12,701 nt of DNA. Origin: an uncultured Clostridia bacterium (GTDB lineage: Bacteria > Bacillota > Clostridia > Oscillospirales > Ruminococcaceae). Location: NCBI GenBank assembly GCA_947176675.1, contig CAMWRN010000044.1, positions 1 through 12,701 on the forward strand, written 5' to 3'. Numbering within the stretch: the first letter of the stretch is position 1; every line of letters starts with the position of its first letter. The notes under the pieces were generated by a model. That model ran no database searches. It worked only from the letters and a program-made list of their open reading frames with translations, and had not been told where the DNA came from. The translations under genes were made by a program, and so were the position numbers. This document shows positions 5,620 through 12,701 of this stretch, in pieces.

Positions 5620-6540
5620 ATGAATTCCGCACAAATTGTTCTTTATCAGATAGCAGTAATGTTTATACTTATCCTGCTGGGAGCTTTCCTTTGGAAACGT
5701 AAAATTTTTACAAGGCGCGGCTGTAATCAGCTTTCGGAGCTGGTGCTGACCATAGTGTGTCCTGTGCTCATTTTCACGTCCTTCCAGAAGGAGCTTGAGC
5801 CGCGGTTCATCAAGGGACTGCTCATAGCCTTCGGTCTGTCGCTTATGTCCCATATCGTGTCTATCGCTCTGGGAGCCGTGATCTGCGGCAGGCGGCGCGG
5901 CGAGGACGGCTCTGTGGAACGGTTCGCAGCTGCATACTCAAACTGCGCATTTATGGGTATTCCGCTTATCGAAGCGGTTTACGGCACAGACGGTATCTTC
6001 TACCTGACTGCCTACATCGCCGTGTTCAACCTGCTGTCGTGGACTCACGGGGTCATGTCAATGACAGAAAGACTGAACTTTAAATCGGCGGTGAACGCTC
6101 TGAAAGCTCCGGCGGTAATTGCAACAGCTTTGGGACTGGTTTTCTTCTTCCTGCAAATAAGACTTCCAGATATTATCATGCAGCCGCTGAACTATATCTC
6201 CTCGCTGAACACTCCCCTTGCCATGCTCATTTCCGGAATGACGATCGCCCGCTCAAACATTCTTGCCGCGCTGAAAAAACCGGGCATCTATCTTGCGGGA
6301 TTCGTCAAGCTTATCGCCGCGCCGCTTCTGGTGGCGTTAGTAATGTCCCCCATGCAGATAGACCCTATCATCGCGGACACTATCATAATTTCCACTGCCT
6401 GCCCCACGGCGACCATGACGATAATGTTTGCCGCAAGATACGGCAAAAACTCCGTCTACGCCGCGGAAATATTTGCCGTATCCACAATCATCTCGGCTGT
6501 AACGATACCGCTGGTGCTTTTGGCGTCCTCGCTTTTTTAA
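5620..6540 (+). CDS. AEC (auxin efflux carrier) family transporter
   Basis: An integral membrane secondary carrier of the AEC family, whose bacterial members move malate, malonate and other organic anions or amino-acid-like compounds. The 306 residues form about ten hydrophobic segments in two similar halves. The conserved first-half motif AAYSNCAFMGIPLIEAVYG (104-122) and second-half motif LNTPLAMLISGMTIA are both present, as is TACPTATMTIMFA in the last third. ATG 5620 is chosen because GGAGG (5608-5612) lies 7 nt upstream; ATG 5599 has no ribosome site and lies at the terminator end. Its position after an amino acid importer may point to a related substrate, but hairpins separate them and the substrate is unknown. 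Confidence 0.9.
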   Translation: MNSAQIVLYQIAVMFILILLGAFLWKRKIFTRRGCNQLSELVLTIVCPVLIFTSFQKELEPRFIKGLLIAFGLSLMSHIVSIALGAVICGRRRGEDGSVERFAAAYSNCAFMGIPLIEAVYGTDGIFYLTAYIAVFNLLSWTHGVMSMTERLNFKSAVNALKAPAVIATALGLVFFFLQIRLPDIIMQPLNYISSLNTPLAMLISGMTIARSNILAALKKPGIYLAGFVKLIAAPLLVALVMSPMQIDPIIADTIIISTACPTATMTIMFAARYGKNSVYAAEIFAVSTIISAVTIPLVLLASSLF

Positions 6541-6546
6541 TGTACC

Positions 6547-6576
6547 GTAAATCTGCTCAGAAAATTTACTTTTTTT
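6547..6576 (+). terminator. Weak intrinsic terminator after the AEC gene
   Basis: GTAAAT (6547-6552) and ATTTAC (6564-6569) form a 6-bp AT-rich stem with an 11-nt loop followed by seven U (6570-6576). The U-tract is good but the stem is weak. Confidence 0.5.
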
Positions 6577-6628
6577 GTTTTCAAATAGTATATTTTAACA
6601 TATTTTTATACTTTATATGCTTGCCTGC

Positions 6629-6657
6629 TTGACGTAAATACGTTTTTTTGGTATAAT
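6629..6657 (+). promoter_or_regulatory. Distal promoter of the pseudokinase operon
   Basis: -35 TTGACG (6629-6634), a 17-nt spacer and a perfect -10 TATAAT (6652-6657). The predicted start near 6664 gives a leader of about 195 nt. The leader contains a 7-bp inverted repeat (6721-6727 with 6734-6740) and a weak GGCTC/GAGCC hairpin near the ribosome site. I see no recognised riboswitch in it. Confidence 0.75.
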
Positions 6658-6749
6658 TAAAAGGTTAAATATCATGTCTAATGCGGCAGATGCAGGACGT
6701 TAAATTATTACAAAGCGAATACAATTTACCTACAAATTGTGTAAAACAA

Positions 6750-6778
6750 TTGACTTTTGAACGGTTTGCTGTTATTAT
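6750..6778 (+). promoter_or_regulatory. Proximal promoter of the pseudokinase operon
   Basis: -35 TTGACT (6750-6755), a 17-nt spacer and -10 TATTAT (6773-6778) would start transcription near 6785, about 75 nt before the start codon. A 7-bp inverted repeat lies just upstream of the -35. Confidence 0.55.
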
Positions 6779-6859
6779 TACTTTCAGAAGATAACTCGGG
6801 CGGAATACGGAATATTCGGCTCGTGTCCAAAAGAGCCAAAAGGAAAGGAGCAAGAGACT

Positions 6860-8701
6860 ATGGAGCGTTTTAATATCTGCTACGGCTGCATGAATCCGCT
6901 CGATGATGGCGCAGAAATTTGCCCCGACTGCGGATACCGCGTCGGAGCTCCGCACCTGCCGTCTTATCTTGCACCCGGTATTACGCTTAACGACAGGTAT
7001 CTTGTCGGAAAGCTGAAATCATATAACGGCGAGAGCGCTAACTATATCGCTTTCGATAAAATCACCGAAAGCAAGGTAATTATAAAGGAATATATGCCGG
7101 ATACGCTTTGTACGCGTGAGAAAGGCACGTCGGTCATAAAGGTGAACCCCGACAGTATGCCCCAGTACAAAACGTTTCTGTCGGAATTTGTGGAGCTTAA
7201 CAAGGTTCTTTCAAAAATGCGTACCCTTAACCACATAAATGCGGCGATAGATATGTTCGGCGACAACAATACAGCGTATGTGGTATTCAGCTGGATGGAC
7301 GGCATGACCATGAGCGAGTACCTCAGAATGAACGCGGGCGAGTTGTCTTGGGAGGAAGTCAAAAAGCTGTTCCCGCCCATCTTTACTACCCTTTCCCTTG
7401 TCCATAATGCGGGACTTATCCACAGGGGCATTTCCCCCGAAAATATCACCGTTACCGACAAGGGTGAGCTTAAACTGACCGGCTTCTGCATTGCGGACGC
7501 AAGAACAGCCAACACAGACCTTGCTTCCGAGCTGTACAACGGCTATGCCGCCCCCGAGCAGTACAATTCCAGCAACTGGCAGGGTACATGGACGGACGTG
7601 TACGGCATTTCCGCCCTGCTTTACCGCATACTTACAGGAGTTGTCCCCACCGAAGCCACAAGCAGACTTTCAAGCGACAACCTGATAGAGCCTGCGGGAC
7701 TTAACCGCAACATTCCCGCAAACGTTTCAAAGGTAATAATGAACGGTCTGAACCTGAATGGCGAAATGCGTATACAGACTATTACCGAACTTGTTACACA
7801 GCTCTTCGAGGAACCGGAATACGGCTCAAAAAGGCTGTCATCGTCAAGCACTCAGACCATTTCGATCCCAAGACAGGGCACGGCAGTGCGTACAAATCAT
7901 CAGGGCAGCCGCAGAAAATCATCCGCAGAGCCTATCAGCAGACACCGTCTGTTTGTACTTATTATGGCTGTGATCCTTATTGTTGGACTGTTTTTCCTTG
8001 TAATGATAATGATTTTGTCTCTTGACGACCACAGCGGATCGTTCGATACACCCGATTCAGGTCTCGCCTCCTTTACCGAGACTGGAGAAACTGCCTCCGA
8101 GATCACTACAATGTCTGCTCCCGAACCTATGGTCGAGACGACTACAGCTGCGACAACCCCTGCGGATAACGGTATTGTGTACGTTATGAACGATATAACG
8201 GGAAGAAGCTACGACATTGTAAGCAAATCAGATACCTACAGCAGCCTTGTGTTTAAGCCGGAATATGAGTACAACGACGAATTCGGCAAGGGACTCATTT
8301 TCTATCAGTCAATACCAAAGACCGAGACCTATAAGGACGGAACCGAAATACTTGTTAAGGTAAGTCTCGGACCCAAATATATTGAGATCCCCGATTACCT
8401 CACATTGTCCAAAAAGGACTACTTTGCAAAGCTCAACGAGCTGGGCATAAAGTATGAAGAGCAGGAGCTTGAGACGGAAGATACTCTTGAGGGATATGTT
8501 GCCAATACAAGCAAGGAACCGGGCGAGAAGATAGATGTGGAAGCAGGAGAAACGCTGATAGTTTATGTTGCGAAAAATCCTCCTAAGCCCGAAACCACCG
8601 AAACTGAGACTGAACCTCCAATATTTGAGGAGGATCCGTTCGAGGGCTTCATCACACCTTTCCCCGAAGACGAGGATATAATCATTACAATATACGACTG
8701 A
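6860..8701 (+). CDS. Zinc-ribbon, pseudokinase, transmembrane, PASTA-like protein
   Basis: A 613-residue membrane protein laid out like the clostridial PASTA Ser/Thr kinases. It has an N-terminal zinc ribbon (C7, C10, C21, C24), a protein-kinase-like domain (about 43-315), a Ser/Arg-rich linker, one membrane helix (about 364-387), a Ser/Thr-rich stalk, two PASTA-like repeats (about 440-505 and 507-572) and an acidic tail. The kinase fold keeps the VAIK-type lysine K76, N195, APE (231-233) and a conserved DVYG aspartate (D246). The HRD catalytic aspartate is glycine (H188-R189-G190), the DFG motif reads G208-F209-C210, and the glycine-rich loop is not recognisable. It is therefore predicted to be catalytically dead, acting as a scaffold or allosteric partner. 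The PASTA-like repeats face outside and in related proteins sense peptidoglycan fragments. AAAGGAG lies 9 nt before ATG 6860. It leads the operon containing the C39-like peptidase and Bce regulators. The fold is certain, the pseudokinase status strong, the role inferred. Confidence 0.88.
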   Translation: MERFNICYGCMNPLDDGAEICPDCGYRVGAPHLPSYLAPGITLNDRYLVGKLKSYNGESANYIAFDKITESKVIIKEYMPDTLCTREKGTSVIKVNPDSMPQYKTFLSEFVELNKVLSKMRTLNHINAAIDMFGDNNTAYVVFSWMDGMTMSEYLRMNAGELSWEEVKKLFPPIFTTLSLVHNAGLIHRGISPENITVTDKGELKLTGFCIADARTANTDLASELYNGYAAPEQYNSSNWQGTWTDVYGISALLYRILTGVVPTEATSRLSSDNLIEPAGLNRNIPANVSKVIMNGLNLNGEMRIQTITELVTQLFEEPEYGSKRLSSSSTQTISIPRQGTAVRTNHQGSRRKSSAEPISRHRLFVLIMAVILIVGLFFLVMIMILSLDDHSGSFDTPDSGLASFTETGETASEITTMSAPEPMVETTTAATTPADNGIVYVMNDITGRSYDIVSKSDTYSSLVFKPEYEYNDEFGKGLIFYQSIPKTETYKDGTEILVKVSLGPKYIEIPDYLTLSKKDYFAKLNELGIKYEEQELETEDTLEGYVANTSKEPGEKIDVEAGETLIVYVAKNPPKPETTETETEPPIFEEDPFEGFITPFPEDEDIIITIYD

Positions 8702-8714
8702 TTGGGTGAACTGA

Positions 8715-9854
8715 ATGAACGAGCTTATTACACGGCTTGCTGTAATTACAGTGTGCGTAATTGTGCTGGCAGCGGCGGTCATATTTATCGTTGCCGGCGG
8801 AAGAGATAACGGCTCTGTCCCGGACGGCGCAAGTCTCTCCGAAAGCTTTTATTCGGAGGAGACAGATGATGTTCTGCCTGCGAACATATCCGTACCACTC
8901 TCCGAATCAACATCGGCAGCTGTATCTTCTGCGGACGTTTCGGACTCGGAAACCGCTTCCGTCTCCGAAGCCGACAGTTCAGCCGAAACAGACGTTACTT
9001 CTGTAAGCAGAACTATCATCACAAGCCGCGTTCGCAAGGAATACGACAGCAATTCGGTGTATATTGATATGGAGAACATTCTTCAGCTTCCCGAACTGCC
9101 CGTGGGCTGCGAAATCACAGCGCTGACTATCCTGCTAAGACACTGCGGCTTCGACGCGGACAAAACCGACCTTGCGAAAAACTATCTCCCCATAAGCTGG
9201 GGCAACGCACGCTACGAGGACGGAAAAACCTATAAAGACAGCTTTTTCGATTACTTTATCGGGGATCCGTTCAGCCGCGGCTACGGCTGCTTCGCGGGCG
9301 CTATCGAAAAGGCTGCCAATTCGTACATAGCCGACCACGGCGGCGGCTTTACAGTGAAAAATATTTCCGGCTCTCACCCCGATGTGCTGTACGATTATCT
9401 TGCCGACGACATACCTGTTCTGTGCTGGGCGACCGACGGAATGATAGAACCCGAATTCTACGAGACCTGGTACGACAACGCCACCGGAGAGCAGCTGGAC
9501 TGGTATCTGAACGAGCACTGCTTTGTGCTTGCCGGATTCAACATGAGCGCGGATCTGGTCACTCTCAACGACCCAATGAAAGGTATTATCGATTACAACA
9601 TAAATCGGTTTGAAACGCGTTATGACCAAATGCACCGCCAAGCTATCGTTATTATTCCAGACGGCACGAGAGTTCCCGAGACACGCTCGGAAACCCCAGA
9701 AACACAGACTTCGGAAACACAGGTTCCGGAGGCGCAAATATCGGAACCCGATATTACGGAAACTTCGGAGGACGATTTTTGGCATGACTACACTGAAACG
9801 GAATCCGATCCCGTTTGGGACGCGGAAGAATTAACGGAGGTCGACCAATACTGA
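8715..9854 (+). CDS. Membrane-anchored C39-like cysteine peptidase family protein
   Basis: A 379-residue protein with an uncleaved N-terminal membrane helix (about 5-28), a Ser/Glu/Ala-rich extracellular stalk (about 30-105) and a Peptidase_C39_2-like papain-fold domain (about 112-316). A Pro/Glu/Thr/Ser-rich tail carries repeated SETQ/PEAQ-type units (320-350) and is acidic at the end. The candidate catalytic Cys is C132 in LPVGCEITAL, the His is H268 in EHCFVLAGF, and D286 in LNDP would complete the site, so it looks active, unlike the pseudokinase before it. It starts 13 nt after the pseudokinase stop with a weak GGGTGA ribosome site, and its stop is one base before the response regulator start, so it is certainly cotranscribed. 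It lacks the ABC exporter parts of lantibiotic/bacteriocin C39 transporters. Substrate unknown; it could cut peptidoglycan peptides or an antimicrobial peptide outside the cell. Confidence 0.8.
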   Translation: MNELITRLAVITVCVIVLAAAVIFIVAGGRDNGSVPDGASLSESFYSEETDDVLPANISVPLSESTSAAVSSADVSDSETASVSEADSSAETDVTSVSRTIITSRVRKEYDSNSVYIDMENILQLPELPVGCEITALTILLRHCGFDADKTDLAKNYLPISWGNARYEDGKTYKDSFFDYFIGDPFSRGYGCFAGAIEKAANSYIADHGGGFTVKNISGSHPDVLYDYLADDIPVLCWATDGMIEPEFYETWYDNATGEQLDWYLNEHCFVLAGFNMSADLVTLNDPMKGIIDYNINRFETRYDQMHRQAIVIIPDGTRVPETRSETPETQTSETQVPEAQISEPDITETSEDDFWHDYTETESDPVWDAEELTEVDQY

Positions 9855-9855
9855 A

Positions 9856-10527
9856 ATGCACAAAATATACATTGCCGAGGATGACCACGTCATTGCAGGC
9901 ACGGTAAAAAATTACCTTGAGGGCTGGGGGTACGAAGTGCTTACCGCCGAGGATTTCAGAAATATTATCGGAGAAATTTCGGAGTTCTCCCCTCACCTTG
10001 TGCTGATGGACATAGGTCTGCCATTTTACAACGGATTTTACTGGTGTGCGGAAATACGCAAAATTTCACAAGTTCCCGTTATGTTTCTGTCGTCTGCTTC
10101 GGATAACATGAACATTGTCATGGCTATGGACATGGGCGGTGACGATTTTATCCCCAAGCCATTTGACCTGACGGTGCTATTGGCGAAAGTAAAGGCAATA
10201 CTCCGCAGGACTTACGATTTCGGAAATGCCCCCGAGGTAATCGAGCACAATGGCGCGGTGCTTAATATTTCGGACGCGTCAATGACCTACAGCGGAGATA
10301 AACTGGAGCTTACCAAAAACGAATACAGGATACTGCTTACTCTTATGGAAAACAAAGGAAAAGTCGTAAGCAGAGAAGAGCTTATGAACAAGCTGTGGGA
10401 GACCGACTGCTATGTGGACGAAAATACGCTTACGGTAAATGTTTCCAGACTGCGAAAAAAGCTGGAACGGCACGGTCTGGAGGACTTTATTGTCACAAAG
10501 GCGGGCATGGGTTATATCGTCGGTTAA
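9856..10527 (+). CDS. bceR: OmpR-family response regulator, BceR type
   Basis: A 223-residue cytoplasmic regulator with a receiver domain (1-115) and an OmpR/PhoB winged helix (about 130-221). The acidic pocket is E8-D9-D10, the phosphoacceptor is D52 in LVLMDIGLP, and K101 sits in PKPFD. LPFYNGFYWCAEIRKISQVPVMFLSSA, with the adjacent DNMNIVMAMDMGGDDFI, is the pattern seen in BceR/GraR-type regulators paired with peptide-antibiotic ABC transporters. The recognition helix is DENTLTVNVSRLRKKL. The start codon follows the upstream stop by one base; the nearest GGAGG is 15 nt away, so translation is probably coupled. A matching TTACA-N4-TGTAA operator lies ahead of the downstream transporter genes. 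Confidence 0.9.
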   Translation: MHKIYIAEDDHVIAGTVKNYLEGWGYEVLTAEDFRNIIGEISEFSPHLVLMDIGLPFYNGFYWCAEIRKISQVPVMFLSSASDNMNIVMAMDMGGDDFIPKPFDLTVLLAKVKAILRRTYDFGNAPEVIEHNGAVLNISDASMTYSGDKLELTKNEYRILLTLMENKGKVVSREELMNKLWETDCYVDENTLTVNVSRLRKKLERHGLEDFIVTKAGMGYIVG

Positions 10528-10543
10528 ATCAAGGAGTGATCGT

Positions 10544-11545
10544 ATGCTGTGGGACTATATAAGATCGCGCCGCGTAAGCGTATTGGTGTGGGCAATAGTC
10601 TGCGCCGTTTTCGCAGCGGTGTTTGCACTTTATTCGCTTCCGCTGAAAGCTGTTCTGTACGGCGCGGCGGTAAGCGTTTTTTTCGGAATGACCGCTGCGG
10701 CGGTTGATTTTATTTACTACAGAAGAAAACGTCTGCGGCTGAAAAAGCTTGCGGACGAAATTATTTACACTGCTGACGGTCTGCCCCAGCCTGTGTACGG
10801 TATCGAGGAGGATTACTGCGAGCTTGTAAAAATTCTGTACGAAAATATGCGCCTCACCGAAGACGAAATGGCAGAAAAATATTCTGACATGACCGATTAC
10901 TATACTCTGTGGGCGCACCAGATAAAGACTCCCATTGCGGCTATGGGACTTATTTTACAGGAGGTCGATCAATCGAACGATACAAATCGCGAACTAAACC
11001 GCGAACTGTCCGATAATCTTCAAAAGATTGGACAATACGCAGAAATGGTGATGTGCTATCTGCGGCTTGACTCCGACAGCACGGACTATGTGATAAAAGA
11101 ATACGATCTGGACGGCATTGTGCGGCAAGCAGTGCGGAAATTCTCGCGGCAGTTTATTCGCAAAAAGCTTAGCCTGACATACGAACCGCTGCAAAAAACC
11201 GTCCTTACCGACGAGAAATGGCTGCTGTTCGTTATCGAGCAGATCATATCCAACGCAGTCAAATACACCAAAACGGGCGGTGCGGAAATCTACTGCGAAG
11301 AGCCGTTTACGCTGTGTATTCGGGACACGGGCATAGGTGCTGCTCCTGAAGACCTGCCCAGAATATTTGAGAAAGGCTACACAGGCTGCAACGGCAGACT
11401 GGATAAAAAAGCCAGCGGTATCGGTCTGTACCTGTGCAAGCGGATATGCACCAAGCTGGGACACGATATTTCGGCGAATAACGCTGAGGGCGGCGGGCTG
11501 ATAATCAGAATAAACCTTGATACGGATCGGACCGAGCACGAATAA
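10544..11545 (+). CDS. bceS: Intramembrane-sensing histidine kinase, BceS type
   Basis: A 333-residue sensor kinase with two membrane helices (about 11-30 and 36-57) joined by only a few outside residues. This is the hallmark of BceS-like intramembrane-sensing kinases, which take their signal from the partner ABC transporter rather than a ligand-binding domain. The dimerisation box is WAHQIKTPIAAM with phosphoacceptor H125. The HATPase domain shows the N-box EQIISNAVKYT, G1 IRDTGIGA, F-box PRIFEKGYTG and G2 GIGLYLCKRI, all intact. AAGGAG (10531-10536) lies 7 nt before ATG 10544, which is chosen over a start 35 codons upstream inside bceR. It follows bceR by 16 nt. Confidence 0.92.
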   Translation: MLWDYIRSRRVSVLVWAIVCAVFAAVFALYSLPLKAVLYGAAVSVFFGMTAAAVDFIYYRRKRLRLKKLADEIIYTADGLPQPVYGIEEDYCELVKILYENMRLTEDEMAEKYSDMTDYYTLWAHQIKTPIAAMGLILQEVDQSNDTNRELNRELSDNLQKIGQYAEMVMCYLRLDSDSTDYVIKEYDLDGIVRQAVRKFSRQFIRKKLSLTYEPLQKTVLTDEKWLLFVIEQIISNAVKYTKTGGAEIYCEEPFTLCIRDTGIGAAPEDLPRIFEKGYTGCNGRLDKKASGIGLYLCKRICTKLGHDISANNAEGGGLIIRINLDTDRTEHE

Positions 11546-11547
11546 TA

Positions 11548-11561
11548 TTACATAAATGTAA
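11548..11561 (+). promoter_or_regulatory. BceR-type operator TTACA-N4-TGTAA
   Basis: A perfect 5-bp dyad, TTACA-TAAA-TGTAA, just after the histidine kinase stop and 55 bp upstream of the bceAB -10. It fits the TNACA-N4-TGTAA consensus I recall for BceR-like regulators of Firmicutes. AAATGTAAG, containing its right half, recurs at 11575-11583, 21 bp downstream or two helical turns, as a possible second half-site. Confidence 0.65.
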
Positions 11562-11566
11562 GATTT

Positions 11567-11612
11567 GAAAGGGAAAATGTAAGCCGAAGCTATGGCGGAC
11601 ATTTTCCCTTTC
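11567..11612 (+). repeat. Perfect 14-bp inverted repeat upstream of bceAB
   Basis: GAAAGGGAAAATGT (11567-11580) and ACATTTTCCCTTTC (11599-11612) are exact complements around an 18-nt loop that itself contains a short GCC/GGC pair. The right arm ends 3 bp before the bceAB -10. No U-tract follows. It could be an extended DNA-binding dyad replacing a -35 element, or an RNA hairpin in the read-through transcript from bceS. Confidence 0.7.
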
Positions 11613-11621
11613 GGTTATAAT
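11593..11621 (+). promoter_or_regulatory. bceAB promoter (strong -10, poor -35)
   Basis: A perfect -10 TATAAT (11616-11621) lies 30 nt before the bceA start, but the region 17 bp upstream reads TGGCGG, a poor -35. This is typical of an activator-dependent promoter and agrees with the BceR-type operator upstream. Confidence 0.6.
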
Positions 11622-11651
11622 ATAGATAAAGAAACAGAAAGGAGAAATATC

Positions 11652-12416
11652 ATGCCTGTGCTTGAAGTAAAAAATGTTAAAAAAGTATACACCCAACGCC
11701 TTGGCTCAAATAAGGTGGAGGCCCTGAAAAACGTCTCGTTCACTGCTGAGCGCGGAGAGTACATTGCGATAATGGGAGAGAGCGGGTCTGGCAAGACCAC
11801 GCTGCTGAACATTCTGGCGGCTCTCGATAAGCCCACGGGAGGAAACGTTGTTTTGGACGGAGTTGATTTTTCGCGGATAAAGGACAAGGATGCCGCGGCT
11901 TTCAGACGGAACAATCTGGGGTTTGTCTTTCAGGATTTCAACCTGCTGGATAATTTTACTGTTCGTGACAATATCCTGCTGCCGCTTGTTCTTGCGGGAA
12001 TGAGCTATAGGGAGATGTCTCCGCGGCTCGATCACGCTGCGGCAAGGCTTGGGATAACAAGGCTGCTTGACAAATATCCCTACGAAATTTCAGGAGGTCA
12101 GAAGCAGCGCACCGCTGCGGCGCGTGCAATGATAACCGATCCGAAAATACTGCTTGCCGATGAACCTACCGGCGCGCTGGACTCAAAAGCTGCCGACGAA
12201 CTTCTGTCCCTGTTCTCGCAGATAAACGCCGAGGGGCAGACAATACTTATGGTGACACACTCGGTAAAAGCCGCAAGCCGCGCAAACCGCGTTTTGTTCA
12301 TCAAGGACGGCGAGGTGTTTCACCAGCTTTACCGCGGAGACTGCGGTAACGACGAGCTTTACAAGCGCATCTCCGATACTCTTACATTAATTTCGTCAGG
12401 AGGGAACGCTCAATGA
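11652..12416 (+). CDS. bceA: Peptide-antibiotic resistance ABC transporter ATPase, BceA type
   Basis: A 254-residue ATPase of the MacB/LolD-like group that pairs with BceB permeases to remove cell-wall-active peptides from lipid II-cycle targets. It also passes the sensing signal to BceS. Walker A is GESGSGKTT (42-50), the Q-loop is VFQDFNLLDNFTV, the signature ISGGQKQR (146-153), Walker B ILLADEPT (166-173), the D-loop GALD and H-loop H203 in MVTHSV. All are intact. ATG 11652 is preceded by AAAGGAG with a 7-nt gap; a start 20 codons upstream would begin inside the promoter inverted repeat. The stop overlaps the permease start by 4 nt (ATGA). Confidence 0.94.
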   Translation: MPVLEVKNVKKVYTQRLGSNKVEALKNVSFTAERGEYIAIMGESGSGKTTLLNILAALDKPTGGNVVLDGVDFSRIKDKDAAAFRRNNLGFVFQDFNLLDNFTVRDNILLPLVLAGMSYREMSPRLDHAAARLGITRLLDKYPYEISGGQKQRTAAARAMITDPKILLADEPTGALDSKAADELLSLFSQINAEGQTILMVTHSVKAASRANRVLFIKDGEVFHQLYRGDCGNDELYKRISDTLTLISSGGNAQ

Positions 12417-12701
12417 CGGCTTCATTTCTCTACCCCAAACTTGCATCCGGAGGAATAAAGAAAAACTACCGCATATACCTCCCCTATCTTTTTGCCTGTT
12501 CGGGAATGATAATGATGTACTACATCACCGCATTCCTGTCGGTAAGCCGTTTTGTCGCCGAAATGCGAGGCGGCGAGATAATGCAGATTCTGCTTACGCT
12601 CGGCTGCGCTGTGCTGACTGTTTTTTCGGCAATATTCCTGTTCTATACGAATTCCTTTCTTATCAGACGCAGGAAAACCGAATTCGGTCTCTATAACGTA
12701 C
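12413..12701 (+). CDS. bceB: BceB-type FtsX-like permease (5' part only)
   Basis: The first 96 residues of a permease cut by the window end. It starts at ATG 12413, overlapping the bceA stop by 4 nt, with AGGAGGG (12399-12405) upstream. The visible part has a short cytoplasmic N-terminus (FLYPKLASGGIKKNYRIYLPY), one membrane segment (about 22-44), a short loop, a second segment (about 57-84) and a basic turn RRRKTEFGLYNV. This is the usual opening of the roughly 650-residue, ten-helix BceB proteins, in which the ExFGLY segment follows the second helix. The diagnostic large extracellular domain lies beyond the window, so the assignment rests on this start and on the bceA neighbour. Confidence 0.88.
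   Translation, partial: MTASFLYPKLASGGIKKNYRIYLPYLFACSGMIMMYYITAFLSVSRFVAEMRGGEIMQILLTLGCAVLTVFSAIFLFYTNSFLIRRRKTEFGLYNV

Noticed and set aside
6674..6703. Nine-codon ORF (MSNAADAGR) in the pseudokinase leader
   Set aside because: Weak ribosome site and no enrichment of one amino acid or association with a hairpin; most likely chance.
9135..9785. 216-codon minus-strand frame inside the C39-like gene
   Set aside because: Shadow of the plus-strand gene; no ribosome site and no domain, while the plus frame has a coherent fold and catalytic motifs.

Overview
The window looks like chromosomal DNA of a gut-type, low-to-moderate GC clostridium, most likely Oscillospiraceae/Ruminococcaceae (Ruminococcus or [Eubacterium] siraeum-like). 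This is inferred from a Spo0A homologue, a zinc-ribbon/kinase-like/PASTA protein of the type common in that family, strong GGAGG ribosome binding sites, TTGACA/TATAAT promoters and Firmicutes-type hairpin/U-tract terminators. No tRNA, rRNA, CRISPR, transposase or phage gene is visible.

Region 1 (1-3020, all minus strand) holds three independent transcription units. First is an O-acetylhomoserine sulfhydrylase (metY), with a near-consensus promoter and a leader of about 144 nt that encodes a previously unlisted 19-residue, cysteine-rich peptide, a likely cysteine-responsive leader. Second is spo0A, whose DNA-binding half is highly conserved while its receiver pocket is eroded; its promoter region carries one perfect and one near-perfect 0A box. 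Third is a small XRE repressor with palindromic sites upstream. All three end in recognisable terminators. The 313-nt gap between spo0A and the XRE gene (2465-2777) contains the spo0A promoter, the 0A boxes and the XRE terminator, and no convincing gene.

Region 2 (3155-6540, plus strand) is a complete polar amino acid ABC importer: lipoprotein, permease and ATPase, with two candidate promoters and a permease/ATPase overlap. After two hairpins comes an AEC-family carrier.

Region 3 (6541-12701, plus strand) is the most interesting. The 319-nt gap 6541-6859 holds a weak terminator, two sigma-A promoters and an otherwise featureless leader. It leads into a tightly packed cluster: a membrane-anchored, zinc-ribbon, PASTA-bearing pseudokinase (HRD and DFG catalytic aspartates both lost); a membrane-anchored C39-like cysteine peptidase; a BceR-type response regulator; and a BceS-type intramembrane-sensing histidine kinase. 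A 106-nt gap follows, with a TTACA-N4-TGTAA operator, a perfect 14-bp inverted repeat and a -10 element. Then come the BceA-type ATPase and the start of the BceB-type permease, cut by the window end. I infer a cell-envelope or peptide-antibiotic stress module in which an envelope-facing pseudokinase and a putative peptidase are co-transcribed with a Bce detoxification two-component system. That arrangement is the best candidate here for an undescribed system.
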